6,487 bases of DNA, taken from positions 1-6,487 of the forward strand of contig DAOWHZ010000096.1 in assembly GCA_030641105.1 (NCBI GenBank), in the 5' to 3' direction. The notes below the pieces were generated by a model. That model had not been told where the DNA came from, did not search any database, and saw only the letters and a list, made by a program, of their open reading frames with translations. Source of the stretch: a bacterium. GTDB lineage: Bacteria > Patescibacteria > ABY1 > BM507 > VMTK01. A program made the translations under genes and the position numbers. Positions 1-5,419 of the stretch are shown here, one piece after another (position 1 is the stretch's first letter; the number at the start of each line of letters is the position of its first letter).

Positions 1-37
1 CATCGGTGTATATTATTAATTTTTTGTATTTTGCCAT
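1..37 (-). CDS. rnhA: Ribonuclease HI, N-terminal fragment (cut by window edge)
   Basis: Only the first 12 codons are present, reading MAKYKKLIIYTD, with the next codon starting with G. Ribonuclease HI enzymes start with a short beta strand ending in TDG, where the Asp is the first catalytic metal ligand (Asp10 in E. coli), so this reads as strand 1 plus that Asp at residue 12. The enzyme would cleave the RNA strand of RNA-DNA hybrids in the cytoplasm. It follows recJ on the same strand, about 100 bases downstream, which suits a replication/repair neighbourhood. No Shine-Dalgarno sequence precedes the ATG; a TATAAA lies a few bases upstream, so a short-leader or leaderless transcript is possible. 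The call rests on 12 residues; another protein starting with a similar strand cannot be excluded. Confidence 0.6.
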   Translation of the reverse strand, partial: MAKYKKLIIYTD

Positions 38-48
38 AAATTTATAAT

Positions 49-99
49 CCAAATCTACAAATGACATCCAAATGCCCCAAACAACTACAAATCGAATTA
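49..99. repeat. Degenerate CAAAT/CCAAAT low-complexity run
   Basis: This spacer upstream of the ribonuclease HI start is built from imperfect short units (CCAAAT, ACAAAT, CCAAAC, ACAAAT) about 8 to 17 bases apart on the plus strand. It is similar in style to the CAAATTACAAATT-type run found inside lepA, there on the minus strand. No ORF or hairpin explains it. Confidence 0.35.
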
Positions 100-163
100 A
101 ATTATTCGCATAATTCGTATTCGCGGCATTCGCATACTAATTCGCGGCATTCGCATTATATTT
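100..163 (-). repeat. Dispersed GCGGCATTCGCAT repeat, copy A (recJ 3' end)
   Basis: A 64-base segment contains two tandem units of TTCGCGGCATTCGCAT with a 21-base period (starting at 120 and 141). It aligns without gaps to 2968-3031 just past lepA; by eye the last 31 bases differ at 2 positions and the first 33 at about 6. Both copies have the same orientation relative to the gene they end. Here the repeat overlaps the recJ stop codon, so the last RecJ residues, NANAAN, are encoded by repeat DNA. Unlike the lepA copy, this one has no upstream inverted arm, so it does not form the large dyad. Confidence 0.85.
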
Positions 164-1897
164 AATATCCACCACCTTTAACTGCGCCTCCTTACGTCCA
201 TTAAATTCATTCATCTCCACATAATATACAATATCAATTTTATCACCAATGCGCAACTCTTGCCACTTTTCCGCCTGGCCAAATGCCACTGCCCAAAATC
301 CGTCAACCTTAAATTTAATATGCTGGCCATTAATTCCCATATTCACAATATCCTTAATCTGCGCATCACGGCTGACAAATTTGGGCTGCGGATTGTCTTT
401 GCCAAAAGGCGCAAATTTTTCTAAATCATCAACTAATTGCTCATTAATTTCAGATAACCCTAATTCTGCGTCAATAATTATTTTCGGCTTTAAATTAATA
501 TCTTTTAGCCCATTATTGGCAATCTGTTTAATTTTTTTAATAAAATTTTCTAAATTATCTTTGCCATCAATGCTAAAGCCGCAGGCCATGGCATGTCCCC
601 CGAATTTATTTAAAAATTCTTTGCATTGCTCAATGGCTTTAATAATATTAAATTGATCAATACTGCGGCCCGATCCTTTTATATCGCAATTATTTTGAGT
701 AATCGCCAAAATCGGCTTATTAAAATTTTGGCACAACCTGCCTGCCACTAAGCCAACAACTCCTTCAAGCCAAGGCGCGCTATCTTTTGCTTTGTCTTCA
801 GCCAAACTTGGATCAATTAAAACCAATATTTTATCATCAAATAACTTTTTATCAACAACCTCTTTGCAATATTCCACAATCTCATCAGTTATTTTTTGCC
901 GCTCAATATTTTTGTCATTTAACCTGCGGGCAATGGCTTGCGCTTCTTCTTTATTTTTCGTGATTAGCAGTTCATAAGCTGTATTAGCATGCTCCAGCCG
1001 GCCAGCCACATTAAGACGCGGCGCTATCTGAAAGCCAATGTTCCAAGCATCTAACCGGCGATTATTTATCTGCGCTATATTAATTAATTCCTTTAACCCA
1101 ATTCTGTCAGTATTATTTAAAATTTCCAAACCTTTCTTAACTAAAACCCTGTTTTCACCAAGCAAGCTAACGCAATCAGCCACTGTGCCTATTGCCACTA
1201 AATCCATAATTTTCTCTTTTAGCTTTTTTTTATCATCTTCGGATAATGTTGACTTTCTAATTAATGCTTTAGCCAGCTTAAAAGCGACTCCCACGCCTGC
1301 CAAATATTTAAAAGGATATTTTTCGCTTTCCATTATTGGATTTATAATCAAGCAATCAGGCAGTTCATCCGCGTCTTCCGGAGCAGGATGATGATCAGTT
1401 ATAATTATTTCCAAACCCGCGCTTTTTGCATACTCAACTTCTTTTTTATTTCTGATTCCATTATCAACTGTGATAATCAATCTAGTTCCTGCTTCTGCCA
1501 ATTTATCAATTGCTTTTTTATTTAAGCCATAACCCTCGCTTACTCTATTAGGCAGATAAACATCAATCTTAGCTTTAAGTATTAATAATGTTTCAACCAA
1601 TACAGCAGAAGCCGTAACCCCGTCCGCGTCATAATCTCCATAAATTATAATTTTATTCTGCTCCTTAATATGCTTAATAATTAATTCAACGGCTTTATTC
1701 ATCTGTGAAAATAAAAACGGATCATGACTATATTTTTTATAATCAGGATTTAGGAATTGTTCTATCTCATTTTTTTCAGTTAAATCACGATTAGACAACA
1801 ACTGCAAAACAACCTGATTGTAATCAGGGTATTGTTTGATAATATTTTCTTTAATTTTAGGCAAAATTTGCCAGTTTTTTTGTTGAGAGGTTGACAT
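137..1897 (-). CDS. recJ: Single-stranded-DNA-specific exonuclease RecJ
   Basis: RecJ degrades single-stranded DNA 5' to 3' in recombinational and mismatch repair, using two metal ions in a DHH-family active site. The 586-residue product carries all the expected motifs in order: YGDYDADG at 86-93, VDNGI at 144-148, DHH at 168-170, GTVAD at 237-241, APRLNVAGR at 292-300, EGVVGLVAGR around 378-387, and the DHHA1 motif GGHAMACGFS at 433-442. A C-terminal OB-type domain follows, with FAPFGKDNPQPKF near 495-507. The length is normal for a compact RecJ. The ATG at 1895-1897 gives a normal N-terminus and no Shine-Dalgarno sequence is evident. The gene is divergent from the small plus-strand gene at 1990. 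Its last codons, encoding NANAAN, and the TAG stop lie in a dispersed repeat, so the native C-terminus has probably been replaced or extended. No catalytic residue is missing. Confidence 0.97.
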   Translation of the reverse strand: MSTSQQKNWQILPKIKENIIKQYPDYNQVVLQLLSNRDLTEKNEIEQFLNPDYKKYSHDPFLFSQMNKAVELIIKHIKEQNKIIIYGDYDADGVTASAVLVETLLILKAKIDVYLPNRVSEGYGLNKKAIDKLAEAGTRLIITVDNGIRNKKEVEYAKSAGLEIIITDHHPAPEDADELPDCLIINPIMESEKYPFKYLAGVGVAFKLAKALIRKSTLSEDDKKKLKEKIMDLVAIGTVADCVSLLGENRVLVKKGLEILNNTDRIGLKELINIAQINNRRLDAWNIGFQIAPRLNVAGRLEHANTAYELLITKNKEEAQAIARRLNDKNIERQKITDEIVEYCKEVVDKKLFDDKILVLIDPSLAEDKAKDSAPWLEGVVGLVAGRLCQNFNKPILAITQNNCDIKGSGRSIDQFNIIKAIEQCKEFLNKFGGHAMACGFSIDGKDNLENFIKKIKQIANNGLKDINLKPKIIIDAELGLSEINEQLVDDLEKFAPFGKDNPQPKFVSRDAQIKDIVNMGINGQHIKFKVDGFWAVAFGQAEKWQELRIGDKIDIVYYVEMNEFNGRKEAQLKVVDIKYNANAAN

Positions 1898-1939
1898 ATA
1901 TTTGTAAATATGATTAGATTATTTATTACAGAATAAAAA

Positions 1940-1969
1940 ATAATAAAAAAACAAAAACCAATTAGACAA
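1940..1969 (-). promoter_or_regulatory. Possible recJ promoter
   Basis: On the minus strand TTGTCT (1964-1969) is followed after 18 bases by TATTAT (1940-1945), 42 bases upstream of the recJ ATG. This fits a sigma-70-type promoter, but the spacer is so AT-rich that chance matches are likely. The divergent plus-strand gene must share this 92-base region; only a weak pair (TTGTAA at 1902-1907, TATTAC at 1924-1929) is visible for it. Confidence 0.28.
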
Positions 1970-1972
1970 AAA

Positions 1973-1981
1973 GGGGGAGGG
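1973..1981 (+). promoter_or_regulatory. Strong Shine-Dalgarno site of the 63-codon gene
   Basis: The purine run GGGGGAGGG contains the core GGAGG at 1976-1980, nine bases before the ATG at 1990. It stands out because the other genes here show no clear Shine-Dalgarno sequence, and it fixes the start codon of the downstream small gene. Confidence 0.7.
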
Positions 1982-1989
1982 TAATAAAA

Positions 1990-2181
1990 ATGAGTATACT
2001 AGACGGCACATTAACAATATACATGCGTCCAGATAATTTAAACTCATATTTAAATGGTCAAGAAGCGTATGGGTACATAACTCCAGATAAAAATAGTTGG
2101 CGTTTAGAAATACCCGTAAGCCAAATTATTGAAGTGAACATTCAAAATAATTCTGTATTATTATGGAGAAAAAAACACTAA
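1990..2181 (+). CDS. Unrecognised 63-residue protein
   Basis: I do not recognise this protein. It begins MSILDGTLTIYMRPDN and ends in LLWRKKH. It has no signal peptide, membrane segment or cysteine. Alternating hydrophobic residues (TLTIYM, WRLEIPV, IIEVNI, SVLLW) suggest a small, mostly beta-stranded soluble domain, possibly a barrel or SH3-like fold; that is inference only. It is very likely a real gene: a strong Shine-Dalgarno site lies nine bases upstream, the reading frame fills the space, and a perfect intrinsic terminator follows 30 bases after the TAA stop. It is the only supported plus-strand gene, divergent from recJ and convergent with the DUF559 gene, so it is a monocistronic unit. 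Nothing in the context assigns a role. Confidence 0.7.
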   Translation: MSILDGTLTIYMRPDNLNSYLNGQEAYGYITPDKNSWRLEIPVSQIIEVNIQNNSVLLWRKKH

Positions 2182-2211
2182 ACACAATTTCCACTTCAAT
2201 GAAACAACTCT

Positions 2212-2243
2212 CGGCAGTTCGTCTTAAACGAACTGCCGTTTTT
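2212..2243 (+). terminator. Intrinsic terminator of the 63-codon gene
   Basis: A perfect 11-base-pair stem (2212-2222 with 2228-2238, sequence CGGCAGTTCGT and its complement) encloses a 5-base loop CTTAA and is followed directly by TTTTTCTTTT. It lies 30 bases after the stop of the plus-strand gene. The DUF559 cassette begins only a few bases past the T tract. Confidence 0.9.
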
Positions 2244-2250
2244 CTTTTCT

Positions 2251-2292
2251 CTCACCCTGACCCTCTCCCACAACCGCGGTTGAGGGAGAGGG
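2251..2292. repeat. Palindromic CTCACCC/CTCTCCC repeat, left copy
   Basis: The tail CTCACCCTGA (2251-2260) leads into a hairpin: CCCTCTCCC (2261-2269) pairs with GGGAGAGGG (2284-2292), and the inner CAACCG (2271-2276) pairs with CGGTTG (2277-2282), separated by one A-A mismatch. It is much more GC-rich than its surroundings. It lies downstream of the DUF559 stop and could also act as a transcription barrier there. Confidence 0.85.
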
Positions 2293-2329
2293 AACTAACT
2301 TTTAATGTTCGTCTTTAATTTTAAAATTA

Positions 2330-2704
2330 TTATCTATAAAAATTATTTATAAAAACCTTCAATCTATTTAAAACTTGTTCAATATTATATTCTACATCTT
2401 CACTTTTGACTCTAAAAAATTTAATGCCCTGATCTTCAATAATTTTCTGTCTTTCTTGATCATAATTCATTTGGTCTTCATCTAAATGAACCGGGCCGTC
2501 AACTTCAACAGCTAATTTCAAATCATAACAATAAAAATCAACCAAATAACCTTTAATCAAATGCTGTCTTCTGAATTTTAAATTTAAAAACTGCCTATTG
2601 TGAATTGCGTTCCACATTATTCTTTCTGATTTAGTCGGACTTTTCCTGAATTCTTTGGCAAGTTGAATTTTACCTTTTTTACTCATACCAATTTCATTCC
2701 TCAT
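2330..2704 (-). CDS. DUF559 domain protein, PD-(D/E)XK nuclease-like (Vsr/MutH-related fold)
   Basis: The 124-residue product matches the DUF559 pattern: an N-terminal helix AKEFRKSPTKSERIMWNAI (16-34), then NRQ (36-38), KFRRQH (43-48), YLVDFYC (53-59), LAVEVDG (64-70), H73, and YDQER (81-85). Asp56 and the Glu67-x-Asp69 cluster correspond to acidic residues of a PD-(D/E)XK nuclease core, so DNA cleavage is plausible but unproven. The cellular role of the family is not well established. The ATG at 2702-2704 gives the longest form; an AGGA about 11 bases before Met7 (2684-2686) makes a 118-residue form beginning MSKKGK equally possible. A TATAAT lies on the minus strand at 2742-2747, just inside the right repeat, without a good -35. 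The gene is flanked by inverted palindromic repeats that may define a mobile unit. A 14-base perfect palindrome (2316-2329) sits at its stop codon. Confidence 0.9.
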   Translation of the reverse strand: MRNEIGMSKKGKIQLAKEFRKSPTKSERIMWNAIHNRQFLNLKFRRQHLIKGYLVDFYCYDLKLAVEVDGPVHLDEDQMNYDQERQKIIEDQGIKFFRVKSEDVEYNIEQVLNRLKVFINNFYR

Positions 2705-2750
2705 GGGAAAGGGGAATTATTTGAATAAAAATAAAAAATTTATTATAGCT

Positions 2751-2804
2751 CCCCTCTCCCGTCCCGCAGGATTGCGGGGTGGGAGAGGGGTTGGGGGTGA
2801 GGGT
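2751..2804. repeat. Palindromic CTCACCC/CTCTCCC repeat, right copy
   Basis: CCCCTCTCCC (2751-2760) pairs with GGGAGAGGGG (2781-2790); the inner CCCGCA (2763-2768) pairs with TGCGGG (2773-2778), with two G-T pairs joining the two stems and GGAT as the loop. The tail TTGGGGGTGAGGGT (2791-2804) is the inverted counterpart of the CTCACCC tail of the left copy. The two copies thus face each other across the DUF559 gene. The hairpin also lies 3 bases after the stop of the microprotein gene. Confidence 0.85.
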
Positions 2805-2807
2805 AAA

Positions 2808-2906
2808 TCACATAAACGCCACCCCTAATGTCCAAAGCACCATGGTAAAAATAATCATAATGCTTATAATTGTCCAAACTATTTTTGTTATTGTTTTACG
2901 TTTCAT
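2808..2906 (-). CDS. 32-residue single-pass membrane microprotein
   Basis: A short frame from ATG (2904-2906) to TGA (2808-2810) encodes a basic N-terminus, MKRKTITK, followed by an unbroken hydrophobic stretch from about residue 9 to 32 (IVWTIISIMIIF, then TMVLWTLGVAFM). This is a clear transmembrane helix with a positive-inside N-terminus and no soluble domain. Three Lys/Arg at positions 2-4 and two Trp at 11 and 25 are typical of membrane anchoring. I do not recognise a family. It lies downstream of lepA on the same strand, separated by a repeat dyad, and ends 3 bases before the DUF559 cassette. No Shine-Dalgarno sequence is visible, since repeat DNA lies directly upstream. The biased composition and exact fit between two repeats favour a real gene, but 32 codons could occur by chance. 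Confidence 0.5.
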   Translation of the reverse strand: MKRKTITKIVWTIISIMIIFTMVLWTLGVAFM

Positions 2907-2914
2907 ATTTGTAT

Positions 2915-3031
2915 AATGCGAATCTGCGAATGTATGCGAATGCCGCGAATAATTTCTATGCGAATTTGCTAATTCGCATTATTCGCATTTGCGGCATTCG
3001 CATATTAATTTGCGGCATTCGCATTATATTT
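2915..3031. repeat. Dispersed GCGGCATTCGCAT repeat, copy B: large nested dyad at the lepA 3' end
   Basis: The right part (2968-3031) matches the repeat at the recJ end, including the two tandem units with a 21-base period (starting at 2988 and 3009). The left part (2915-2953) is an inverted copy. The two arms pair: 2934-2950 with 2987-3003 over 17 positions with a single G-T, and a looser outer pairing of 2915-2930 with about 3010-3025. Inside sits a separate perfect 9-base-pair stem, ATGCGAATT (2958-2966) with AATTCGCAT (2971-2979), loop TGCT. The element ends exactly where the lepA TAA begins and fills the gap to the microprotein gene. It could fold in RNA as a 3' barrier, or extrude as a cruciform in DNA. 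Confidence 0.85.
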
Positions 3032-4887
3032 TATCGTTTTAATATTTTCACAAAAACATCACTCGGAATTTCCACGCTCCCCTTGCCCGCCGCCATCATC
3101 TTCTTTTTGCCTTTCTTTTGTTTTTCCAATAGCTTGCGTTTACGCGATACATCTCCGCCGTACAGCTTGGCGGTTACATCTTTGCGCATTGCCGACAATC
3201 TTTCAGCCGCAACAATCTTGCCGCCAATAGCGGCTTGCAATTTAAGCACAAACATCTGCTTGGGCAAAGCTTCCTTTAATGTTCTAACAATTTCTTTGCC
3301 TTGCTTAAACGCCTCGTCTTCATAAACAATCATTGATAAAGCTTCAACCGGCTCTTCAGCTACCAAGATATCCATTTTTACAACTTTGGCTTCTTTATAT
3401 CCAGAAAACTCATAATTAATAGAGGCATAGCCAGAACTTACACTTTTTATTTTATCATAAAAATCAGTTAATATCATAGCCATTGGCATTTCATAATGAA
3501 GTATAGCACGTTCCTGATCCAGATACTCTGTATTTTTATAAACACCTCTTTTATCCTGAACTAAACTCATAATTGATCCAATATAATCCTTTGGGGTGAT
3601 TATATCCAAAGTTACCCATGGTTCTTCTATCTTTTCAATCACTTCTCTATCGGGCAAAAGTTGCGGACTGCGTATAACTAACTCTTCGTTGCTTTTTTTA
3701 TAAACCTTATAGGCAACACTGGGAATAGTAACAATTAAATCCAAATTATGCTCCCGCTTCAGCCGTTCCTGAAAAATTTCTAAATGCAGCAGGCCTAAAA
3801 AACCGCATCTAAAGCCAAAACCCAGGGCTTGCGAATGTTCTGGTTCATACGCCAAAGCAGCGTCATTCAGCTTTAATTTTTCCATGGCGTCGCGCAGTTC
3901 CTGAAACTCATTGCCTTCACGCGGAAAAATCCCGGCAAACACCATTGGCTTAACCTCTTTGTAATCTTGCAATTGCTTAACTTCGCCGGCTGTTTTTTGC
4001 AAGGTTATCGTGTCTCCAACCCTGCACTCACTTACATCCTTAAAGCCAGTTACAATATAGCCGATTTCACCTGTTTTTAATTCTCCCGTTGATTGGTAAT
4101 CCGGCTTAAATATCCCAACATCCAATGCTTCGCTTGTTGCGCCAGTGGCTATTAATTTTATTTTATCACCTTTTTTAATTTGTCCATCAACAATACGCAC
4201 ATAAGCAACAACACCTTTATATTCATCATAATTAGAATCAAAAATTAATGCCCGTAGAAACGAGGCATGCCTTGTTCCTACGGGCGCTGGCACACGCTCA
4301 ACTACAGCATCTAAAATCTCTTTAACACCCTCGCCAGTTTTTCCTGAAGCGCAAATTATTTCCTCTTTGGAGCATCCTAATAATTTTATAATTTCATTTT
4401 TGGTTTTCTCTGTTTGCGCCGCCGGCAAGTCAATTTTATTCACAACCGGTATAATAGTTAAATCCTGCTCCATAGCCAAATATAAATTAGCCAAAGTCTG
4501 CGCCTGAATCCCTTGCGTGGAATCCACCAGCAAAATAGCGCCCTCAACAGCCGCCAGGGAACGTGACACTTCATAAGTAAAATCAACATGCCCGGGAGTG
4601 TCAATTAAGTTCAGAATATATTTGTTATCATGAATTTTGGAATTTGGCTTTTGGAATTTGTTTGTACTTTGTACTTTGTAATTTGTAATTTGGGGAATAT
4701 ATTCCATCGTAACCGGCTGTAATTTAATAGTTATCCCTCTTTCCCTTTCCAAATCCATTCTATCTAACACCTGCTCTTTCATTTTTCTTTTTTCAATTGT
4801 TCCGGTAATTTCCAGCATGCGATCAGCCAAGGTTGATTTGCCATGGTCAATGTGCGCAATGATGCAAAAATTTCTGATGTTGGTCAT
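3031..4887 (-). CDS. lepA: Elongation factor 4 (LepA), ribosomal back-translocase GTPase
   Basis: LepA is a translational GTPase that acts on stalled or mis-set ribosomes. The ATG at 4885-4887 gives MTNIRNFCIIAHIDHGKST, the standard LepA start. An in-frame TTG at 4906-4908 would add seven residues (MFLFLHF) encoded by repeat DNA and is less likely. In the 618-residue form: G1 AHIDHGKST at 11-19, switch I RERGIT at 48-53, G3 DTPGH at 96-100, G4 NKID at 150-153, and the G5-like CASGKTG. Domains II to IV follow, then the LepA-specific C-terminal domain with LQAAIGGKIVAAE, RKDVTAKLYGGDVSRKRKLLEKQ and GSVEIP. Family members are about 600 residues; the excess is an insertion of about 20 residues between switch I and DTPGH, encoded by a repeat-like stretch. 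A dyad repeat lies upstream and another at the stop codon. A GATAAT at 4990-4995 is a weak candidate -10. Otherwise lepA may be read from the mntA promoter. Confidence 0.97.
   Translation of the reverse strand: MTNIRNFCIIAHIDHGKSTLADRMLEITGTIEKRKMKEQVLDRMDLERERGITIKLQPVTMEYIPQITNYKVQSTNKFQKPNSKIHDNKYILNLIDTPGHVDFTYEVSRSLAAVEGAILLVDSTQGIQAQTLANLYLAMEQDLTIIPVVNKIDLPAAQTEKTKNEIIKLLGCSKEEIICASGKTGEGVKEILDAVVERVPAPVGTRHASFLRALIFDSNYDEYKGVVAYVRIVDGQIKKGDKIKLIATGATSEALDVGIFKPDYQSTGELKTGEIGYIVTGFKDVSECRVGDTITLQKTAGEVKQLQDYKEVKPMVFAGIFPREGNEFQELRDAMEKLKLNDAALAYEPEHSQALGFGFRCGFLGLLHLEIFQERLKREHNLDLIVTIPSVAYKVYKKSNEELVIRSPQLLPDREVIEKIEEPWVTLDIITPKDYIGSIMSLVQDKRGVYKNTEYLDQERAILHYEMPMAMILTDFYDKIKSVSSGYASINYEFSGYKEAKVVKMDILVAEEPVEALSMIVYEDEAFKQGKEIVRTLKEALPKQMFVLKLQAAIGGKIVAAERLSAMRKDVTAKLYGGDVSRKRKLLEKQKKGKKKMMAAGKGSVEIPSDVFVKILKR
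4624..4698 (-). repeat. CAAATT/CCAAATTCC low-complexity repeat inserted in frame in lepA
   Basis: On the minus strand this stretch is made of tandem and near-tandem units: CAAATTACAAATTAC, AAAGTACAAAGTAC, then two CCAAATTCCAAAA-like units. It encodes a segment rich in Gln, Asn, Lys, Ser and Thr, read as QITNYKVQST followed by NKFQKPNSKIHDN (residues about 66-88 from the ATG at 4887). It lies between the LQPVTMEY and YILNLIDTPGH strands of the G domain, where other LepA proteins have only a short turn. The frame is kept and both flanks are fully conserved, which suits a repeat that landed in a tolerated surface loop. Confidence 0.75.
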
Positions 4888-4896
4888 AAAATGCAA

Positions 4897-4968
4897 AAAT
4901 AAGAACAAGATGATAAATAAGAAAAATAAGAATTAATTTTAATCTTATTTTTCTTCTTGTTCTTATTT
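4897..4968. repeat. TAAGAA-type dyad repeat upstream of lepA
   Basis: Two nested arms form a 72-base dyad: 4897-4909 (AAATAAGAACAAG) pairs with 4956-4968 over 13 bases, and 4919-4930 (AAGAAAAATAAG) pairs with 4944-4955 over 12 bases, with a 9-base bulge (4910-4918) on one side. All arms are variants of one unit, TAAGAACAAG/TAAGAAAAATAAG. It occupies most of the 118 bases between hepT and lepA. It is AT-rich, so a role as a strong terminator is doubtful, but it would fold in the lepA leader. Confidence 0.75.
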
Positions 4969-5005
4969 ATCTTATTTTGGCGATGTTGTATTATCCAACA
5001 AAAAA

Positions 5006-5419
5006 CTATATTTTCTTAATATACTTTAAAAAATCTTTGAAATCACTTATATTTTCCTGCAAAAATCTGTAAACCAAATATTCGCTTAAGCCAGGATAAG
5101 CATGAATGGCAATATTGCGAAAATTTACCATACCCTTAATTTTTTCAGCATACTTTTGCGGCAAAATTTTTTCTTTAACAAGCAAAGGAACAATTTTACT
5201 ATAATTTTCAGCTTTTATTCCTTTGTCTGACAAAATATATTGCCCGATATCCAAAATAGATTCTATGGCTATAACCAAACCATAACTTACAGCCCAAAAA
5301 TTTTCTTTTTCACGCTTTATATCCTTGAGAGATAATTTTTGCAACTTTACTAAAACATTATAAGTTTCTAATAATTTATTCTTTTTTTCTTCTAATTTTT
5401 CTTTTAAAATTTTTGTCAT
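5006..5419 (-). CDS. hepT: HepT-like HEPN ribonuclease toxin (DUF86 family)
   Basis: HEPN toxins of this family cleave RNA as dimers and are inactivated by a partner MNT antitoxin that adds AMP to a conserved tyrosine. The 137-residue, all-helical, basic protein has the diagnostic RX4HXY motif: Arg101-Asn-Ile-Ala-Ile-His106-Ala-Tyr108, where Arg and His form the active site and Tyr108 is the expected modification site. The preceding helix, FWAVSYGLVIAIESILDIGQYI (41-62), matches the helix of the family that carries the dimer interface, and the ending LQENISDFKDFLKYI matches its last helix. The ATG overlaps the TGA of the upstream mntA gene by four bases, so translation is probably coupled. 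The stop is TAG. The family's motifs are intact, so the toxin should be active. Confidence 0.9.
   Translation of the reverse strand: MTKILKEKLEEKKNKLLETYNVLVKLQKLSLKDIKREKENFWAVSYGLVIAIESILDIGQYILSDKGIKAENYSKIVPLLVKEKILPQKYAEKIKGMVNFRNIAIHAYPGLSEYLVYRFLQENISDFKDFLKYIKKI

Larger units (their letters stand above)
2251..2804. mobile_element. Candidate DUF559-bearing mobile cassette
   Basis: The 554-base unit consists of a single DUF559 gene (minus strand) bracketed by two inverted copies of a palindromic repeat. The left end reads inward from CTCACCCTGACCCTCTCCC. The complement of the right end reads ACCCTCACCC, then CCAACCCCTCTCCC, the same pattern with small indels. Both ends fall right at the limits of neighbouring transcription units: the left one abuts the T tract of a terminator, the right one lies 3 bases after the stop of the microprotein gene. 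I see no clear target-site duplication and no transposase. From memory of such sequences, DUF559 genes are often found beside CCCTCACCC/CTCTCCC repeats in unrelated genomes; that this is a mobile unit is inference. Confidence 0.45.

Noticed and set aside
249..1391. Plus-strand open frames opposite recJ (249-656, 792-977, 1038-1391)
   Set aside because: They are antisense shadows of recJ, whose motifs are complete; their products are Ser/Leu/Ile/Phe-rich with no domain pattern.
2911..3031. CRISPR array suggested by regularly repeated GCGGCATTCGCAT units
   Set aside because: Units are 16 bases with a 21-base period, only two in tandem, in mixed orientations, with no unique spacers and no cas genes.
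2870..3325. Plus-strand open frame across the repeat and the lepA 3' end
   Set aside because: Its first half translates the GCGGCATTCGCAT repeat (NAN and IRI runs) and its second half is antisense to the conserved LepA C-terminal domain.
4888..4908. Seven-residue N-terminal extension of LepA from TTG
   Set aside because: LepA proteins start at the NIRNFxIIAHIDHGKS segment; the extension is repeat DNA and the ATG at 4885-4887 fits the family.
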